NCBI RefSeq assembly: GCF_003985125.1
Contig: NZ_ML133567.1
Coordinates: 1-64,000 of the forward strand
Source of the DNA: Rhizobium phaseoli
Lineage (GTDB): Bacteria; Pseudomonadota; Alphaproteobacteria; Rhizobiales; Rhizobiaceae
DNA: 64,000 nt
Direction: 5' to 3'
The position numbers were made by a program, and so were the translations under genes. The notes beneath the pieces are model-generated. The model was given only the letters and a program-made list of their open reading frames with translations. It did no database searches and was not told where the DNA came from. Every line of letters starts with the position of its first letter. The stretch's first letter is position 1. Below are positions 20,980-31,078 of this stretch, in pieces.

Positions 20980-23694
20980 ATGGTCAGCTTTGGCGGTATA
21001 GCCCGCAAGTTATTTGGGTCGTCCAATGATCGCCGCGTGCGGTCCTTCCAGCCGAACGTCACCGCGATCAACTCCATCGAAGAGAAGACGAAGGCCCTGA
21101 CGGACGAGCAGCTCGCGGCAAAGACCGCGGAGTTCCGCGCACTTCTCGCCGAAGGCAAGACGCTCGACGACATCCTGATTCCCGCCTTTGCCGTCGTGCG
21201 CGAGGCTTCGCGCCGCGTTCTCGGCCTGCGACCTTTTGACGTACAGCTGATCGGCGGCATGATCCTGCACTCGAATGCGATCGCCGAGATGAAGACCGGC
21301 GAAGGCAAGACCCTGGTCGCCACCCTGCCTGTCTATCTGAACGCGCTTTCCGGCAAGGGCGTGCACGTCGTCACCGTCAACGATTATCTCGCCCAGCGCG
21401 ACGCCGCCACCATGGGCCGCGTCTACGGCTTCCTCGGCATGACCACGGGCGTCATCGTCCACGGCCTCTCCGACGAGGAGCGCCGCGCCGCCTATGCCTG
21501 CGACATCACCTACGCCACCAATAACGAACTCGGCTTCGATTATCTGCGCGATAATATGAAGTACGAGAAGAACCAGATGGTTCAGCGCGGCCATAATTTC
21601 GCGATCGTCGACGAAGTGGACTCGATCCTCGTCGACGAGGCGCGCACGCCGCTGATCATTTCCGGCCCGCTCGACGACCGCTCCGAACTCTACAATACGA
21701 TCGACGCCTTCATTCCGCTGCTCGTCCCCAGCGATTACGAAATCGACGAGAAGCAGCGCTCCGCCAACTTCTCCGAAGAAGGCACCGAGAAGCTGGAAAA
21801 CCTGCTGCGCCAGGCCGGCCTCCTGAAGGGCAACGCGCTCTACGACATCGAGAACGTCGCGATCGTCCACCACATCAACAATGCGCTGAAGGCCCACAAG
21901 CTCTTCCAGCGCGACAAGGACTATATCGTCCGCAACGACGAAGTCGTCATCATCGACGAGTTCACCGGCCGCATGATGCCGGGCCGGCGTTATTCGGAAG
22001 GCCAGCACCAGGCGCTCGAAGCCAAGGAAAAGGTGCAGATCCAGCCGGAAAACCAGACGCTGGCTTCGATCACCTTCCAGAATTATTTCCGCATGTACGA
22101 CAAGCTCGCCGGCATGACCGGCACGGCGCAGACGGAAGCGGAAGAATTCGGCAATATCTACAATCTCGACGTCATCGAGGTTCCGACCAACCTGCCGATC
22201 AAGCGCATCGACGAGGACGACGAGGTCTACCGGACCTTCGACGAGAAGTTCAAGGCGATCATCGAGGAAATCCTCGACGCCCACAAACGCGGCCAGCCGG
22301 TGCTCGTCGGCACGACCTCGATCGAGAAGTCGGAACTCCTTGCCGACCGCATGCGCAAGCAGGGCTTCACCGACTTCCAGGTGCTGAACGCCCGATACCA
22401 CGAGCAGGAAGCCTATATCGTCGCCCAGGCCGGCGTGCCGGGCGCCGTCACGATCGCCACAAACATGGCTGGCCGCGGCACCGACATCCAGCTCGGCGGC
22501 AACCTGGAGATGCGCATCGAGCGCGAGCTCGGCGAGATCGAAGCCGGTCCGGAGCGTGATGCCCGGATCCAGGCGATCGTCGAAGAGATCAAGGAACTCA
22601 AGCAGAAGGCGCTCGCCGCCGGCGGCCTCTATGTCATCGCCACCGAACGCCATGAAAGCCGCCGCATCGACAACCAGCTGCGCGGCCGCTCGGGCCGCCA
22701 GGGCGACCCCGGCCGTTCGAAATTCTACCTTTCGCTTCAGGACGACCTGATGCGCATCTTCGGCTCCGACCGCATGGACAGCATGCTGACCAAGCTCGGC
22801 CTCAAGGAGGGCGAGGCGATCGTCCATCCCTGGATCAACAAGGCGCTGGAGCGTGCGCAGAAGAAGGTCGAAGCCCGCAACTTCGATATCCGCAAGAACC
22901 TGCTGAAGTATGACGACGTTCTCAACGATCAGCGCAAGGTGATCTTCGAGCAGCGTCTCGAACTGATGGAATCGACCAATATTTCCGAGACCGTCTCCGA
23001 CATGCGCCGAGAGGTGATCGAGGATCTGGTAGAAAAGCATATCCCCGAACGCGCCTATGCCGAACAGTGGGATGCCGTCGGCCTAAAGACCGGCGTCACA
23101 AATATCCTGAATCTCGATCTGCCGATCGAGGATTGGTTCAAGGAGGAAGGCATCGGCGAGGACGATATTCGCGAGCGCCTGACGGAAGCCGCCAATGCCG
23201 CCTTTACTGAGAAGGCCGAGCGTTTCGGCGACGACATCATGCATTATGTCGAGCGCTCGATCGTCATGCAGACACTCGATCATCTCTGGCGCGAGCATAT
23301 CGTCAACCTCGATCACCTGCGCTCGGTCATCGGCTTCCGCGGCTACGCTCAGCGCGATCCGTTGCAGGAATACAAGTCTGAAGCTTTCGAACTCTTCACC
23401 GGCCTCCTTAACAATCTGCGCGAGGCCGTCACCGCCCAGCTGATGCGCGTCGAACTGGTGCAGCAGGCGCCGGCCGAACCAGAACCGCCGCTGATGCAGG
23501 CCCATCACCTCGATCCGATGACGGGTGAGGACGATTTCGCTCCGATCTACCAGGCCTCCGAGGTGATCGTCGCGCCCGAGAACCGCAATCCCGAGGATCC
23601 CACGACCTGGGGCAAGGTCGGCCGCAACGAGGCCTGCCCCTGCGGCTCAGGCAAGAAATACAAGCACTGCCACGGGGCCTTCGAACAGGTCTGA
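20980..23694 (+). CDS. secA: Preprotein translocase ATPase SecA
   Basis: 904 residues, full length. Walker A is [14 protein letters not shown], the DEAD-type Walker B is [20 protein letters not shown]; the preprotein cross-linking domain, helicase domain 2 ([26 protein letters not shown]) and helical scaffold follow. The C-terminus ends in the zinc-binding motif [14 protein letters not shown] for SecB/phospholipid contact. It powers export of unfolded proteins through SecYEG. AAAGGA lies 8 bases before the ATG. A classical terminator follows at 23714. Confidence 0.98.
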   Translation: MVSFGGIARKLFGSSNDRRVRSFQPNVTAINSIEEKTKALTDEQLAAKTAEFRALLAEGKTLDDILIPAFAVVREASRRVLGLRPFDVQLIGGMILHSNAIAEMKTGEGKTLVATLPVYLNALSGKGVHVVTVNDYLAQRDAATMGRVYGFLGMTTGVIVHGLSDEERRAAYACDITYATNNELGFDYLRDNMKYEKNQMVQRGHNFAIVDEVDSILVDEARTPLIISGPLDDRSELYNTIDAFIPLLVPSDYEIDEKQRSANFSEEGTEKLENLLRQAGLLKGNALYDIENVAIVHHINNALKAHKLFQRDKDYIVRNDEVVIIDEFTGRMMPGRRYSEGQHQALEAKEKVQIQPENQTLASITFQNYFRMYDKLAGMTGTAQTEAEEFGNIYNLDVIEVPTNLPIKRIDEDDEVYRTFDEKFKAIIEEILDAHKRGQPVLVGTTSIEKSELLADRMRKQGFTDFQVLNARYHEQEAYIVAQAGVPGAVTIATNMAGRGTDIQLGGNLEMRIERELGEIEAGPERDARIQAIVEEIKELKQKALAAGGLYVIATERHESRRIDNQLRGRSGRQGDPGRSKFYLSLQDDLMRIFGSDRMDSMLTKLGLKEGEAIVHPWINKALERAQKKVEARNFDIRKNLLKYDDVLNDQRKVIFEQRLELMESTNISETVSDMRREVIEDLVEKHIPERAYAEQWDAVGLKTGVTNILNLDLPIEDWFKEEGIGEDDIRERLTEAANAAFTEKAERFGDDIMHYVERSIVMQTLDHLWREHIVNLDHLRSVIGFRGYAQRDPLQEYKSEAFELFTGLLNNLREAVTAQLMRVELVQQAPAEPEPPLMQAHHLDPMTGEDDFAPIYQASEVIVAPENRNPEDPTTWGKVGRNEACPCGSGKKYKHCHGAFEQV

Positions 23695-23713
23695 GGCCAA
23701 TACGACAACTCTG

Positions 23714-23745
23714 AAAATGCCGCCTTCGGGCGGCATTTTCTTTTC
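23714..23745 (+). terminator. Rho-independent terminator of secA
   Basis: AAAATGCCGCC-TTCG-GGCGGCATTTT: an 11-base-pair stem with a stable TTCG loop, followed by CTTTTC. It starts 19 bases past the secA stop. Confidence 0.85.
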
Positions 23746-23862
23746 TGCGGCAACGCCGGGCAGCTGCAATTCCAGGCCCGCGGCCAGGGCCGTTCCGGAA
23801 CCGTTTCTTAACCCTGCTCTGTCAAGACTTCGGGGACGATTTGCCTGACCTCAGAGTTTTGC

Positions 23863-25287
23863 GTGTTCATCATGGCGGTCATAGAAACAGCGGAGAAGAT
23901 GCTGCCGGCGGGCCTGCGCCCGATCGGCGGCCGTACGCTGCGCATGCTCGCGGCCGTGCTGACAGAAGGCGGCGAGAAGGCCGCCGCTCAGCGTATGGCG
24001 CTGACGGCCTTTTCGATCCGCATCCTCAGTGCCGCACTCGCCTTCGTCTCCCAGATCGTGCTCGCACGGCTGATGGGCGAATATGAATATGGCATCTTCG
24101 TTTTCGTCTGGGTGCTGGTCGTCGTCTTCGGCGACCTCTCCTGCCTTGGCTTCCACACCGCGATCATCCGCTTTCTGCCGCAGTACAAGGCGGCGGGCGC
24201 CTTCGAGGAAATCCGCGGCCTGACGGGTACGGCGCGCATCTTCGCGCTACTGTCCGGCACGGCGATGCTTGCCGCCGGCATGCTCGGGCTGCATTTATTC
24301 GGGGATATGATCGAGCCCTATTATCTCGTCCCGATCTTCCTCGGCCTGTTTGCCATGCCGATGATCGCGCTGGGCGATATTCTGGAAGGCACCTCGCGAG
24401 CGAACCACTGGCCGGTGATGGCGCTGGGCCCGGTCTATATTATCCGGCCGATCCTCATCATCGGCTGCATGCTGATTGCGATTGCGAGCGGCGCGGAGCA
24501 TACCGCCGTCACCGCCATGCAGGCGGCGCTCGTGGCCACCTTCGTCACGGCCCTCGGCCAATATAGCGCGACGCTTTACCGCCTTCGCCGGCATTATGAC
24601 GACGGCCCGCGCAAGGTCGATTTCCTCGCCTGGCTCAGCGTCGCCTTTCCGATCTTCCTGATCGAGGGCGTCAGCTTCCTGCTGACCAATTCCGATGTCA
24701 TCGTCGTCGGCATTTTCCTCGAACCACACGACGTCGCCATTTATTTCGCCGCCGCCAAGACCATGGCGCTGGTGCATTTCATCAATTTCTCCGTCAAAGC
24801 CGCCGCCGGCCCGCGCTTTTCCTCGATCATCGCTCAAGGCGACCATGCGCAGTTGGCGAATGCCGCAGCTGACGCCGCCCGCTGGACCTTCTGGCCAGCG
24901 CTCGGCGTCGGTCTTGCCGTTCTCGCGGCCGGTCACTTGCTGCTGTCGCTGTTCGGCGGCGCCTTTACGTCGGGTTATCTGGTCATGGCGATCCTGCTTG
25001 CCGGCATTCTCGCCAAGTCGCTGGTCGGTCCGGCCGAGACGCTGCTGATGATGGCCGGCAAGCAGAATCTCTGCGTCGCGCTTTATGCCGGTGCATTGGC
25101 CGCCAATATCGGTCTCAACCTCGCTTTGATTCCGCATTACGGCATCGAAGGCACCGCGATTGCCACAGCCTCGGCCATGGCGGTCGAGGCTGTGCTTCTG
25201 CATATCGCCGTGCGCCGCACGCTCGGCATCGTTCTCTTCGCCTTCGCCAGCCCCGCCGCCGCAACCCCAGAAATGAGAGTTCGATAG
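23863..25287 (+). CDS. Polysaccharide flippase-like membrane protein (oligosaccharide flippase/PST family)
   Basis: 474 residues with about 12-14 hydrophobic segments from residue 45 on, typical of the MATE/MVF polysaccharide exporters (LSAALAFVSQIVLARLMGEYEYG is the N-terminal signature of PST proteins). It would move lipid-linked glycan across the inner membrane. GTG at 23863 is the longest start; ATG at 23872 is equally possible. Its stop codon TAG directly abuts the ATG of the BioF2-like gene, so the two are coupled. It is not part of a larger glycan cluster here, so the substrate is unknown. Confidence 0.85.
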   Translation: MFIMAVIETAEKMLPAGLRPIGGRTLRMLAAVLTEGGEKAAAQRMALTAFSIRILSAALAFVSQIVLARLMGEYEYGIFVFVWVLVVVFGDLSCLGFHTAIIRFLPQYKAAGAFEEIRGLTGTARIFALLSGTAMLAAGMLGLHLFGDMIEPYYLVPIFLGLFAMPMIALGDILEGTSRANHWPVMALGPVYIIRPILIIGCMLIAIASGAEHTAVTAMQAALVATFVTALGQYSATLYRLRRHYDDGPRKVDFLAWLSVAFPIFLIEGVSFLLTNSDVIVVGIFLEPHDVAIYFAAAKTMALVHFINFSVKAAAGPRFSSIIAQGDHAQLANAAADAARWTFWPALGVGLAVLAAGHLLLSLFGGAFTSGYLVMAILLAGILAKSLVGPAETLLMMAGKQNLCVALYAGALAANIGLNLALIPHYGIEGTAIATASAMAVEAVLLHIAVRRTLGIVLFAFASPAAATPEMRVR

Positions 25288-26565
25288 ATGGTGCGTCCGC
25301 CCCCCGTCACCGAAAGCACCGACAGCATCACCAACCGCATGATCCATGATCTCGCGTCGCTGCATTTCGAGGCACCGCAGGCCGAGGCCCGTACGGAGAT
25401 CGGCCGACCCGGACGCGAACTTTGCCTCTATCCCGGCAAGCTCGGCTACGAGCTTCAGGATGAGCTAGACTTCCTCTCCAACCGGGCGATGGAGCCGAAC
25501 GTCTTCTTCTCCGGCCGCTTCCTAGCGCCCGCCATGCCGCGGCTCGAAGACAGGCAGGTGAATTTCGCCCTGATCCGCGACCACAATGCCGGCCGCAGCC
25601 GCATGCGCTTCCTCCTGCCGTTTTCGGTCGATAAACCGGGTTTTGCCGTCGGTCCCTCGATCATCCGCGGCTGGTCGAACAGCTTCGGCCCGCTCGGCAC
25701 GCCGCTCGTCGACAGCGAGGACGCGGCCGAAACCCTCGACAATCTCTTCGAAGCGCTTACCGTCCGTGATCTCAACCTGCCGGGCACCCTGGTCCTGCCG
25801 GATCTGAGATTGAACGGAATTTTTGTGCGCATGCTCAAGGCTGTCGCGCTCGGCCGCAATCTGCCGCTCACCGTGACCAATCCCTATCTGCGCCCGATGC
25901 TGCAGAGCGAGGACGAGGCGCCGGCCTATCTCGGCAAAACCATCTCCTCATCACACATGCGCGAGATGCGCCGCCAGTGGCGTCAGCTGGAAGAACTCGG
26001 AACGGCGGTCTATGCCGTCGCCCGCCAGCCGCGTGAAATCCACGTCCGTTTCGAGGAATTCCTGGCGATGGAAGCCGGCGGCTGGAAAGGCAAACGGCGA
26101 AGCGCCCTTGTCACCGACCGCTATCATACCGCCTTCGCCCGCGAGGCCGTCTCGAACCTTGCCGCCGTCGACGCGGTGCGGATTCATTCGATCGACCTCA
26201 ACGGCAAGGCGATCGCCGCCGTCGTGGTGCTGATGATGGGCGGCGAGGCCTATACCTGGAAGACGGCCTATGACGAAAACTATGCCCGCTATTCTCCGGG
26301 CAAGCTTTTGATGAGCGAACTCACCGAATGGCATCTCGACGACGCCAATATCGTCCGCTCCGATTCCTGCGCCGTCTCCGACCACCCGATCATGAGCCGC
26401 TTCTGGCAGGAGCGCGAGGAGATGGGAACATTGGTGATCGGCCTGACGCAGAACGGCGACCGCGACATGCGCCAGGTCGCCGCCCAGCTGCACATGTACC
26501 GCAGCACGCGCAACATGGCGAAAATGCTGCGCGAGAAGATCATGTCGCTCGCCAGCCGGAGTTGA
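25288..26565 (+). CDS. GNAT/BioF2-like acyltransferase (CelD/FemAB-related)
   Basis: 425 residues, with the BioF2-like acetyltransferase domain in the second half (about 215-385: SSHMREMRRQWRQLEE, YARYSPGKLLMSELTEWH, RSDSCAVSDHPIMSRFW). This domain occurs in proteins that decorate exopolysaccharides or transfer amino-acyl/acyl groups to envelope glycans. The gene follows the flippase with no intervening base, which supports a shared surface-glycan task. The stop is 4 bases from the stop of the convergent acyl-CoA synthetase gene. Confidence 0.82.
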   Translation: MVRPPPVTESTDSITNRMIHDLASLHFEAPQAEARTEIGRPGRELCLYPGKLGYELQDELDFLSNRAMEPNVFFSGRFLAPAMPRLEDRQVNFALIRDHNAGRSRMRFLLPFSVDKPGFAVGPSIIRGWSNSFGPLGTPLVDSEDAAETLDNLFEALTVRDLNLPGTLVLPDLRLNGIFVRMLKAVALGRNLPLTVTNPYLRPMLQSEDEAPAYLGKTISSSHMREMRRQWRQLEELGTAVYAVARQPREIHVRFEEFLAMEAGGWKGKRRSALVTDRYHTAFAREAVSNLAAVDAVRIHSIDLNGKAIAAVVVLMMGGEAYTWKTAYDENYARYSPGKLLMSELTEWHLDDANIVRSDSCAVSDHPIMSRFWQEREEMGTLVIGLTQNGDRDMRQVAAQLHMYRSTRNMAKMLREKIMSLASRS

Positions 26566-26569
26566 CGCC

Positions 26570-28201
26570 TCAGCCTTCGGCTGCCGCCTTTTCCCGCAGC
26601 AGCCGGCGGATCACCTTGCCCGTGGTCGTCAGCGGCAGTGACTCGACGAATTCCACCTCGCGCGGATATTCGTGCATCGAAAGCCGCATCTTCACCCATT
26701 CCCTGATGTCGGCGGCCAGCGCCTCGCTCGGCGAATGGCCCGGTGCCAGCACGATATAGGCCTTGACGATCTCCGTCCGCACGGCATCGGGCTTGCCGAC
26801 GGCAGCGGCAAGCTGCACGGCGGGATGGCCGATCAGGCAGTCCTCGATTTCGGCCGGGCCGATGCGATATCCCGAAGAGGTGATGACGTCGTCGTCGCGG
26901 CCTTCGAAGGTGACGTAGCCCTCTTCATTCTGGCGGCCGATATCGCCGGTAAGCAGCCAGCCCTTGACGAATTTTTTCTCGGTCGCCGCCTCATCGTTCC
27001 AATAGCCAAGGAACATGACGGGATCGGGACTGGCGATGGCGATCTGGCCCGGCTCGCCGGCCGCCAGCTCATCCCCCGCTTCACCGACGATCGCGACACG
27101 GTGTCCCGGTACCGCCCTGCCGATGGCACCGGCCCTGGTCACGCCATAGGCAGCACTCGATGAGAGCACGAAATTGCATTCCGTCTGGCCGTAGAATTCA
27201 TTGACGGTGATGCCGAGCGTGCGCCGCGCCCATTCATAGGTCTCGCGGCCGAGCGCCTCCCCGGCAGAGCCGATCGTGCGCAGCACGAGATCATATTTCG
27301 AACGCGGATCGGAAACCGAGCGCATCAGCCTCAACGCCGTCGGTGGAATGAAGGCATTGCGCACCTTCATCTCCGCCATGATCCGGTAGGCCATGTCAGC
27401 ATCGAATTTCTGCGCCGGCGAGGAGACGACGGGAACGCCGAGCAGAAGGCTCGGCAGCAGCGCGTTGAGCAGGCCGCCGGCCCAGGCCCAGTCGGACGGC
27501 GTCCAGACCTTATCGCCGGCACGCGGAAAGCCCTCATGGGCGAACTGCATGCCGGGAATATGCCCGGGCAGAACACGGTGGCCATGCAGCGCGCCCTTCG
27601 GCGGCCCTGTCGTGCCCGAGGTAAAGATCATCAGCGCCGGATCGTTCGGACCGGTCTCGGCGACATCGAAGACCGAAGGGTGAGCATCCACCAGCTCGGC
27701 AAATCCCAGCGCCTCGTCATTTGCCCCGTCGATGCTGACCACATGTTTCAGCACCGGCAGGCGGTCACGGATCTGCCGGATGCGATCAAGACCGAAACCA
27801 TTGGTGAGGACGGCCGCGGCCCCTGCCGCCTTCAGCCGGTATTCCAGCGCCTCGACGCCGAAGAGCAGCGCCAGCGGCAGCGCAACCGCGCCGGCCTTGT
27901 AGATCGCCACATGCGCGATTACCGTCTCGAAGCACTGCGGCAAGAGCAGCGCGACACGATCGCCGCGTCCGATCCCGAGCGAAACCAGCGCATTGGCGAA
28001 GGCCGAGGAACGGTCGGCGAGCGTGCGGTAGGTCATCGAGCGATGACGGCCGTCGGGGCTGAAATGCTCGAGGCAGACGCGCTCCGGCGCCCGGGCTGCC
28101 CAATCGTCGCTGACGGCGCGGCCGATATTGAAATCCTCCGGAATCCGCCAGGAGAAATCACGATAGAGATCGTCATAGCGATCGTGAGAGGGCAATTGCA
28201 T
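26570..28201 (-). CDS. Acyl-CoA synthetase, AMP-binding (medium-chain/ACSM-like)
   Basis: 543 residues from the ATG at 28201 (MQLPSHDRYDDLYRDFSWRIP). The ATP/AMP signature is IFTSGTTGPPKGALHGH; the adenylation motif LLTGDIGRQNEEGYVTFEGR with DDDVITSSGYRIGPAE and the C-terminal catalytic lysine in LPLTTTGKVIRRLLR are present. It activates a carboxylic acid to acyl-CoA; the WTPSDWAWAGGLLNALLPSL region is like that of medium-chain synthetases. Substrate unknown. It is divergent from the aldo/keto reductase gene and convergent with the BioF2-like gene. Confidence 0.9.
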   Translation of the reverse strand: MQLPSHDRYDDLYRDFSWRIPEDFNIGRAVSDDWAARAPERVCLEHFSPDGRHRSMTYRTLADRSSAFANALVSLGIGRGDRVALLLPQCFETVIAHVAIYKAGAVALPLALLFGVEALEYRLKAAGAAAVLTNGFGLDRIRQIRDRLPVLKHVVSIDGANDEALGFAELVDAHPSVFDVAETGPNDPALMIFTSGTTGPPKGALHGHRVLPGHIPGMQFAHEGFPRAGDKVWTPSDWAWAGGLLNALLPSLLLGVPVVSSPAQKFDADMAYRIMAEMKVRNAFIPPTALRLMRSVSDPRSKYDLVLRTIGSAGEALGRETYEWARRTLGITVNEFYGQTECNFVLSSSAAYGVTRAGAIGRAVPGHRVAIVGEAGDELAAGEPGQIAIASPDPVMFLGYWNDEAATEKKFVKGWLLTGDIGRQNEEGYVTFEGRDDDVITSSGYRIGPAEIEDCLIGHPAVQLAAAVGKPDAVRTEIVKAYIVLAPGHSPSEALAADIREWVKMRLSMHEYPREVEFVESLPLTTTGKVIRRLLREKAAAEG

Positions 28202-28422
28202 CGTCGGATTCCGGTAAAAAATGCTGCAGCAGCTAACACCTTGCGGCACCGATGTGCAAGCAGGAGCGCGAAATGGCGCGGAACGCGGCTTCAAGGTGGT
28301 CACCGATGATTGTGCATATGCAGCACAAATTCTTCGTCGCGCTCCCTGCGCCTTCGCCTGCTCCGCACTAGATGATGGAAAGCCGCTGGGGAGCACCGTC
28401 AGATTCATCACGGAGTCGTTTC

Positions 28423-29403
28423 ATGGAATACGCAAAATTCGGAAAGACCGGTCTCGAAGTGTCGAAAATCTGCCTGGGCTGCATGACCTTCGGCGATCCT
28501 GGCCGCGGCAACCATGCCTGGAGCCTGCGGGAAGAGGAAAGCCGGGCAATGATCAAGCAGGCGATCGACTTCGGCATCAATTTCCTCGACACGGCCAACA
28601 CCTATTCCAACGGTTCTTCGGAGGAGATCGTCGGCCGCGCCATCCGGGATTTCGCCAAGCGCGAGGACATCGTGCTGGCGACCAAGGTGTTCAACCGCAT
28701 GCGGCCGGGCCCGAACGGCGCCGGCCTGTCGCGCAAGGCGATCTTCGATGAGATCGACAACAGCCTGCGCCGCCTGGGCACGGATTACGTCGATCTCTAC
28801 CAGATCCATCGCTTCGACTATACGACGCCGATCGAGGAAACGCTGGAAGCGCTGCACGACGTCGTCAAATCAGGCAAGGCGCGTTATATCGGCGCCTCAT
28901 CCATGTATGCTTGGCAGTTCGCCAAGGCGCTCTACGTCTCCCGTCTGAACGGCTGGACGGAATTCGTCAGCATGCAGAATCACTTGAATCTGCTCTACCG
29001 CGAGGAAGAGCGCGAGATGCTGCCGCTCTGCGAAGACCAGAAGATCGCCGTCATCCCCTGGAGTCCGCTGGCCCGCGGCCGCCTCACCCGCGACTGGGAC
29101 GAGACGACGCCGCGCAGCGAGACCGACGAATTCGGCAAGACGCTCTACACCCAATCGATCGATGCCGACCGCAGAATAGTCGAGGCCGTAGCCGACATCG
29201 CCAGAGCCCGCGGCATTTCCCGCGCCCAGGTCGCCACCGCCTGGATTCTGCAGAAGAGCGTCGTGACCGCACCGATCATCGGCGCGTCCAAACCGAACCA
29301 CCTGGCGGACGCTGTCGCTTCGCTCACGGTCAGGCTCACTGCCGAGGAAATCGCCTTACTGGAAGCACCCTATATCCCGCATGCCGTCGCCGGCTTCAAA
29401 TAA
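28423..29403 (+). CDS. Aldo/keto reductase
   Basis: 326 residues from the ATG at 28423, with GGAG 9 bases upstream. The catalytic tetrad is seen: Asp and Tyr in FLDTANTYSNGSSEE, Lys in VLATKVF, His in LYQIHRFD. The NADPH-binding end GASKPNHLADAVASL is intact. The closest pattern is the YghZ/AKR14-like family, which reduces small aldehydes such as methylglyoxal. It is one gene alone, divergent from the acyl-CoA synthetase across 221 bases. Confidence 0.9.
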   Translation: MEYAKFGKTGLEVSKICLGCMTFGDPGRGNHAWSLREEESRAMIKQAIDFGINFLDTANTYSNGSSEEIVGRAIRDFAKREDIVLATKVFNRMRPGPNGAGLSRKAIFDEIDNSLRRLGTDYVDLYQIHRFDYTTPIEETLEALHDVVKSGKARYIGASSMYAWQFAKALYVSRLNGWTEFVSMQNHLNLLYREEEREMLPLCEDQKIAVIPWSPLARGRLTRDWDETTPRSETDEFGKTLYTQSIDADRRIVEAVADIARARGISRAQVATAWILQKSVVTAPIIGASKPNHLADAVASLTVRLTAEEIALLEAPYIPHAVAGFK

Positions 29404-29568
29404 CCACCAGCCCGCTTTCGGCCTTCAATCGCCAGAACAGATCCCTCCCGTTCGCGCGGCGAGGGAGCAAAATTGTCGCAGCACCGTTGCATCGGCAGGC
29501 CGTCCGGCATCACAAGACAGTCCTAGTTCGGCCCTAGCGATTGCCGGAACATTGAGGAATAGTTTGCC

Positions 29569-30365
29569 ATGACCACCGTTCCTTTCGAGCCCCGCCGCTT
29601 CCGCAGCACCGCCGCGTATTACAGCCGTTTCCGCGTTCCCTATCCCGACGCACTGATCGAACGGGTGGCCGGCCGAATCGGCCTTCGCCCCGGCGACCGT
29701 CTGCTCGACCTCGGCTGCGGGCCGGGCCAGATCGGCATCGCCTTCGCCCACCTTGCCGGCGCCGATGTCACCGGCCTCGACCCGGAGCCGGAAATGCTGG
29801 ATGCGGCCCGCGAGGGAGCGGCGGCGGCCGGTATCCGCGCCGAATTCATTCTCGGCTCTTCGTATGATCTCGGCCCCGCCTTCGGGCCGCTCAAGATGAC
29901 GCAATGGGCCGCTCGTTCCACTGGATGGATCGCGCCGCGACACTGGCGATGCTGGACAAGCTGACTGAGCCGGAAGGAACTGTCGTTCTTTTCGGCGACC
30001 GGCACATCTCCGCCTCGCCGGCCTGGCGCGAGGCCGTGGACAGCGTATCCGAACACCTGTCGCCGGAAGAGATGCGTAGCGAGCGGCAGTTCCGCCGCGG
30101 GCCTGACTTTGGAAAGCACGAGGAATTTCTGCTGCGCTCGGCATTCCGCAACCTGGAACGCATCGGCATTGTCGTCGAGCGGACCATCGATGCCGATGAG
30201 ATCGTCGGCCGCGCCTTCTCCATGTCCGTCACGTCGCCGCAGGCGCTCGGCGGCAGGACGATGCAATTCGAGCAGACGCTGCGAAACGAATTGGCCGCTC
30301 TTTCACCGGATGGAAAATTCACCGAGATCGTCGAGAGTAACGCCCTCATCGCCTTCCGCGACTGA
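29569..30365 (+). pseudogene. SAM-dependent methyltransferase, frameshifted
   Basis: Two parts of one protein lie in different frames. The first, from ATG 29569, holds the SAM-binding motif LLDLGCGPGQIGIAFAHLAG and continues to about 29900; left in that frame it runs into nonsense and stops at 29964. The second part resumes at about 29904 (MGRSFHWMDRAATLAMLDKL) and runs to the stop at 30365. The join AAGATGACGCAATGGGC is one base short. Full-length homologues read ...LKMT-x-MGRSFHWMDR..., so a one-base deletion (or a sequencing error) is the likely cause. A programmed -1 shift would rejoin them, but no slippery heptamer is seen at the site. Confidence 0.8.
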
Positions 30366-30367
30366 GC

Positions 30368-30955
30368 CTATTTCTGATTGCCGGGTTTGGGATCGAGTTG
30401 TCGGCGCATCGTCACCAAAAACTGCTCGGCGACGGCCCTGTCCTCGACGGCGCGGGCGAGAATGACGGCGCCCATCATCGATGAAAGCGTCGTCGCGGCA
30501 TTGGCGCGGCGTTCCTCTTCGCTGTCGCCGGGAACAATCTCGGCTAGCGTGTCAACCAGCACGGACAACCCATCGCTGAAGACGGCGCGAACCGCGCCGC
30601 GGCTGCGGCTCACCTCCTGGATCAGCGTCGCGAAGACGCAGCTACCGCCAGGATCATCAACCGTGCGCCAGTGGATATAATGGTCGAGAAGCGTTTCGAG
30701 CGGCCGGTCCGGCGAGCTGGCAATATGCTCCTTCCAGCGCTCTTCCACCCGATCGATCAGCCTGCGGCTGACCTCAAGCGCCAGTTCGTCCTTGGAGCCG
30801 AAGTGTCCGTAAAAGCCGCCATGCGTCAGCCCTGCCGCCTTCATGATGTCGGCAACGCCAACGCCGTCAAAACCGTTTTCCCGGAAAAGCACGCCGGCTA
30901 CACTCAGAATCTTCTCACGGTTTTCGGCAAATTTCTCGCGGCTGACCCGCATCAT
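30368..30955 (-). CDS. TetR/AcrR family transcriptional repressor
   Basis: 195 residues. The N-terminal HTH (REKFAENREKILSVAGVLF, VGVADIMKAAGLTHGGFYGHF) is typical of TetR regulators, and the C-terminal ligand domain resembles TetR_C of efflux and solvent-response repressors. Two ATGs (30955, 30952) are possible with GGAG before them. It is divergent from an MFS transporter, with two palindromic sites in the shared 123-base spacer, so it most likely represses both itself and the transporter until an inducer binds. It converges with the broken methyltransferase, stops 2 bases apart. Confidence 0.93.
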   Translation of the reverse strand: MMRVSREKFAENREKILSVAGVLFRENGFDGVGVADIMKAAGLTHGGFYGHFGSKDELALEVSRRLIDRVEERWKEHIASSPDRPLETLLDHYIHWRTVDDPGGSCVFATLIQEVSRSRGAVRAVFSDGLSVLVDTLAEIVPGDSEEERRANAATTLSSMMGAVILARAVEDRAVAEQFLVTMRRQLDPKPGNQK

Positions 30956-30981
30956 CGTCTCCGGAAATAGTGGCTTGACAA

Positions 30982-31010
30982 ATTATATGATGTCCATCAT
31001 CAATACGCAA
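30982..31010 (-). promoter_or_regulatory. Promoter of the tetR-like gene
   Basis: On the minus strand TTGCGT (31010-31005) and TATAAT (30987-30982) are separated by 17 bases. Operator 1 (30987-31000) fills most of the spacer and touches the -10, which is ideal for repression. The leader to the gene would be about 20 bases. Confidence 0.6.
30987..31000. promoter_or_regulatory. Operator 1 of the TetR regulator
   Basis: ATGATGTCCATCAT, a palindrome with 6-base arms (ATGATG / CATCAT) and a 2-base centre. Overlaps the tetR promoter. A second copy lies 29 bases away. Confidence 0.7.
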
Positions 31011-31015
31011 GAAAT

Positions 31016-31029
31016 ATGATGACCATCAT
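31016..31029. promoter_or_regulatory. Operator 2 of the TetR regulator
   Basis: ATGATGACCATCAT, identical to operator 1 except for one centre base. Both copies are preceded by AT (ATATGATG...). It lies 49 bases before the MFS start codon, where it would block the transporter promoter, whose boxes I could not fix (a TTGACA at 30975-30980 has no good -10). Confidence 0.7.
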
Positions 31030-31078
31030 GTAAATCGGTCCAGTATTTTCCCCGAAAATCCGAAACGGAATCTCGCTC

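Noticed and set aside
21010..23040. 676-residue open frame opposite secA
   Set aside because: Antisense shadow; its composition mirrors the SecA codons.
29569..30365. Programmed -1 ribosomal frameshift
   Set aside because: No slippery heptamer or following stem at the join, and no reason for the short product.
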